Below the pieces are notes generated by a model, which did not search any database, was not told where the DNA came from, and saw only the letters and a list, made by a program, of their open reading frames with translations. Made by a program: the position numbers and the translations under genes. A stretch of 10,884 nucleotides of DNA, taken from the NCBI GenBank assembly GCA_022592435.1, contig JABYQS010000937.1, forward strand, positions 1 to 10,884, in the 5' to 3' direction. Within the stretch, counting starts at the first letter, position 1, and each line of letters starts with the position of its first letter. The DNA is from Cerioporus squamosus. Taxonomy: Eukaryota; Basidiomycota; Agaricomycetes; Polyporales; Polyporaceae. Positions 9,407 to 10,884 of this stretch are shown one piece after another.

Positions 9407-9617
9407 TACCTACTTGCTTGTGGGCTTGACGCGTTCGCTCAGTTCTCTCGGACCTCAGGGATAATGGAGAAGATGCGGATCAGAAGAGTCGACCTGATAA
9501 AGTGTTCTCGACTCTACGTGGATTCGTGCGTTCCGGAGGGTTGGGTGGTGAGCAACCGACTCGCGAAGGATTTCTATTGCGACCACATGCAGAGCTCCAC
9601 CGGGCGAGACCACAATG

Positions 9618-10884
9618 TCATGAAGCGGGTTGCGCGGTAAGCAACGTTTCTGCCGCCGCTTCTATGTTGGGACTAATGGAGGGAACGTCAGCATGGCAGC
9701 AAATCATACACGGGGCACTTGCTGAGATGTAGAGAAGACGGCAAGATGAGAAGCAAGAAGGAGGCCGGGCAGGCATCTCAGCACCTGAACATGTCGCTCG
9801 ACAATCAAACAACCAGGAACCCCAGGAGCGTGAGGACCCAGACTAGGAAGAAGGATGCATGTGTAGGTACATGTGCTGCGTAGGATTACTCACCTCCTTT
9901 GCAGTACGCCAAGTACAACTTCGCGGTCGATGTCGGGGAACATACCCGTCAGGATGGTGATTTCAGATTCACTGGGCGCCCTGACCGTTCCGCCACCTTG
10001 TGCAACCGGCCTTGCCCCATTCGCCAGCTCCGACATCCACTGACGAACCATACCGCTGCCATTGCCGTCCGCACCGTTGCGTGCGTCATCGGCTTCGGAA
10101 TCGGCTTGTGGTGCAGCCGCAGCGGGGGCTGTCGTACGTGTAGCGGCGGGCCGCCTGCGCTGAGAGCCCCGAGCTGTCGTAATCACCTCATCTTCATTGA
10201 GGTTCGCGGCCTGGCGTCGGGACCCAGTAGCAGGCCGAGGTTCGGGCAAGACTCGGTTTGTACGCCGCACGGGCTTTGCCTCTCCGAGAAGGGGTCCTAT
10301 CCAGTTTTCCGCGAGTCTCACAACCCTGCATCATGGATGAGTAACAGCACCTGCCGAGCGCCACGGCATCTCACCTCGGAGAAATCCTCCAGCTCTTAAG
10401 CTGCAAGAAGTCTGACCGATACAGATATCCTACGAGAAGTCCAATCGCGGTCGGTAGAAGAGTGGCGGGAAATTGCGCCACCGCTAGCTATGCGAAGATA
10501 TTGTCAGTACAAGAACGAGCACTGCCACAATACAGGGGAGAAGATGTCCTGCCCTATGACATGAGCGTACGAGAGCGATTACGTCCGTCAAGAACAGCGC
10601 ATCGACACCGTCGTACGGGACAGTTCTATGGGACCTTAACATCAAGGGGAAGACACTCACTTGTAAGGCGACAGCATATGCCCACATTTTGTCACTCATA
10701 CCCACTCCGAAGACTCGGAATGGTATGCAGGAGGCAAAGCCGCATATACTGGTATACGACCGCGAACATGATTGCGACTGGCCCAGCTGGAATATTGTTG
10801 AACAGCGACCTCGTGACGGGCGTAATCTGTGCAATGAGCAGGGCCAGGAAGGAGGCCAGAATGGTGGTCACGGCGGAGATGACG
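9618..10884 (-). CDS. dsc2: UBAC2/Dsc2-like rhomboid pseudoprotease with CUE domain (5' cut off, frame broken)
   Basis: Membrane protein of the UBAC2/Dsc2 family: rhomboid-like fold without protease function and a C-terminal ubiquitin-binding domain, used in ER/Golgi ubiquitin ligase complexes (in S. pombe, the Dsc complex that activates SREBP). Visible exons are 10884-10661, 10487-10375, 10325-9894 and 9672-9618, with introns of 173, 49 and 221 nt, all GT-AG. Landmarks are IPAGPVAIMFAVVYQYMRL, FRVFGVGMSDK, GLLVGYLYRSDFLQLKSW and ENWIGPLLGE, then an alanine- and charge-rich linker and a CUE-type end with MFPDID and a closing LL pair. The gene continues beyond the window at its 5' end. Between YMRL (10737) and FRVF (10720) the frame is lost: PPAYH is readable only in a third frame, implying two single-base deletions. 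It could be a pseudogene, an allele or a sequence error. Dsc2 versus another UBAC2-like paralogue is not settled. Confidence 0.82.

Larger units (their letters stand above)
8338..9617. other. Convergent intergenic region, no firm gene
   Basis: This lies between the stops of the eIF3d gene (plus) and the Dsc2-like gene (minus), so it must hold both 3' untranslated regions. Sizeable frames exist on both strands (minus 8633-9307, 224 codons; plus 8961-9464, 167 codons; minus 8496-8840, 114 codons), but they overlap each other and show no domain I recognise. The minus 8496 frame extends upstream to a stop near 8900 with plausible codon use, so a short unrecognised gene or antisense exon cannot be ruled out. 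Confidence 0.45.

Noticed and set aside
1..10884. tRNA, rRNA, CRISPR array or bacterial-type operon
   Set aside because: No tRNA B-box-like motif in context, no rRNA-like stretch and no regularly spaced direct repeats were seen; the conserved genes are clearly nuclear eukaryotic with spliceosomal introns.

Overview
The window looks like a nuclear segment from a filamentous fungus, most likely a basidiomycete (Agaricomycetes-type). Three conserved eukaryotic genes can be reassembled. Each is cut by several short introns, mostly 49-63 nt, with GTRNGY donors, CTGAC-like branch sites and YAG acceptors. Third codon positions are GC-rich. This intron density is typical of basidiomycetes. The phylum call is inference; no rRNA or species marker is present.

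Left part (1 to about 4650): gene-poor. It holds a 1327-bp candidate DNA transposon (789-2115) with perfect 27-bp terminal inverted repeats starting CACTG and an AAT duplication on both sides. That is the signature of a non-autonomous CACTA-type element, and no transposase is visible inside it. A perfect 9-bp hairpin lies at 492-513, and a weak, unrecognised spliced reading frame may lie around 2525-3028. Nothing else in this part could be identified.

Middle (4654-8337): a head-to-head pair of housekeeping genes. On the minus strand is the Ist3/Snu17/RBMX2 subunit of the spliceosomal RES complex (5 exons, 310 aa, RRM plus RS-rich tail). On the plus strand is translation initiation factor eIF3 subunit d (6 exons, 586 aa). 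Their start codons are separated by only 132 bp, a likely shared promoter with a CACGTG E-box. The eIF3d gene has one GC-AG intron and one unusually long last intron (382 nt).

Right part (8338-10884): a spacer of about 1.3 kb with two strong inverted repeats, then the 3' part of a minus-strand gene for a UBAC2/Dsc2-like rhomboid pseudoprotease with a C-terminal CUE domain, running off the right edge. Its reading frame is broken by two apparent single-base losses within about 20 bp, right in a conserved segment. No new multi-gene system is evident. The points most worth checking are the CACTA-like element, the broken Dsc2-like gene, and the splicing oddities of the two housekeeping genes.
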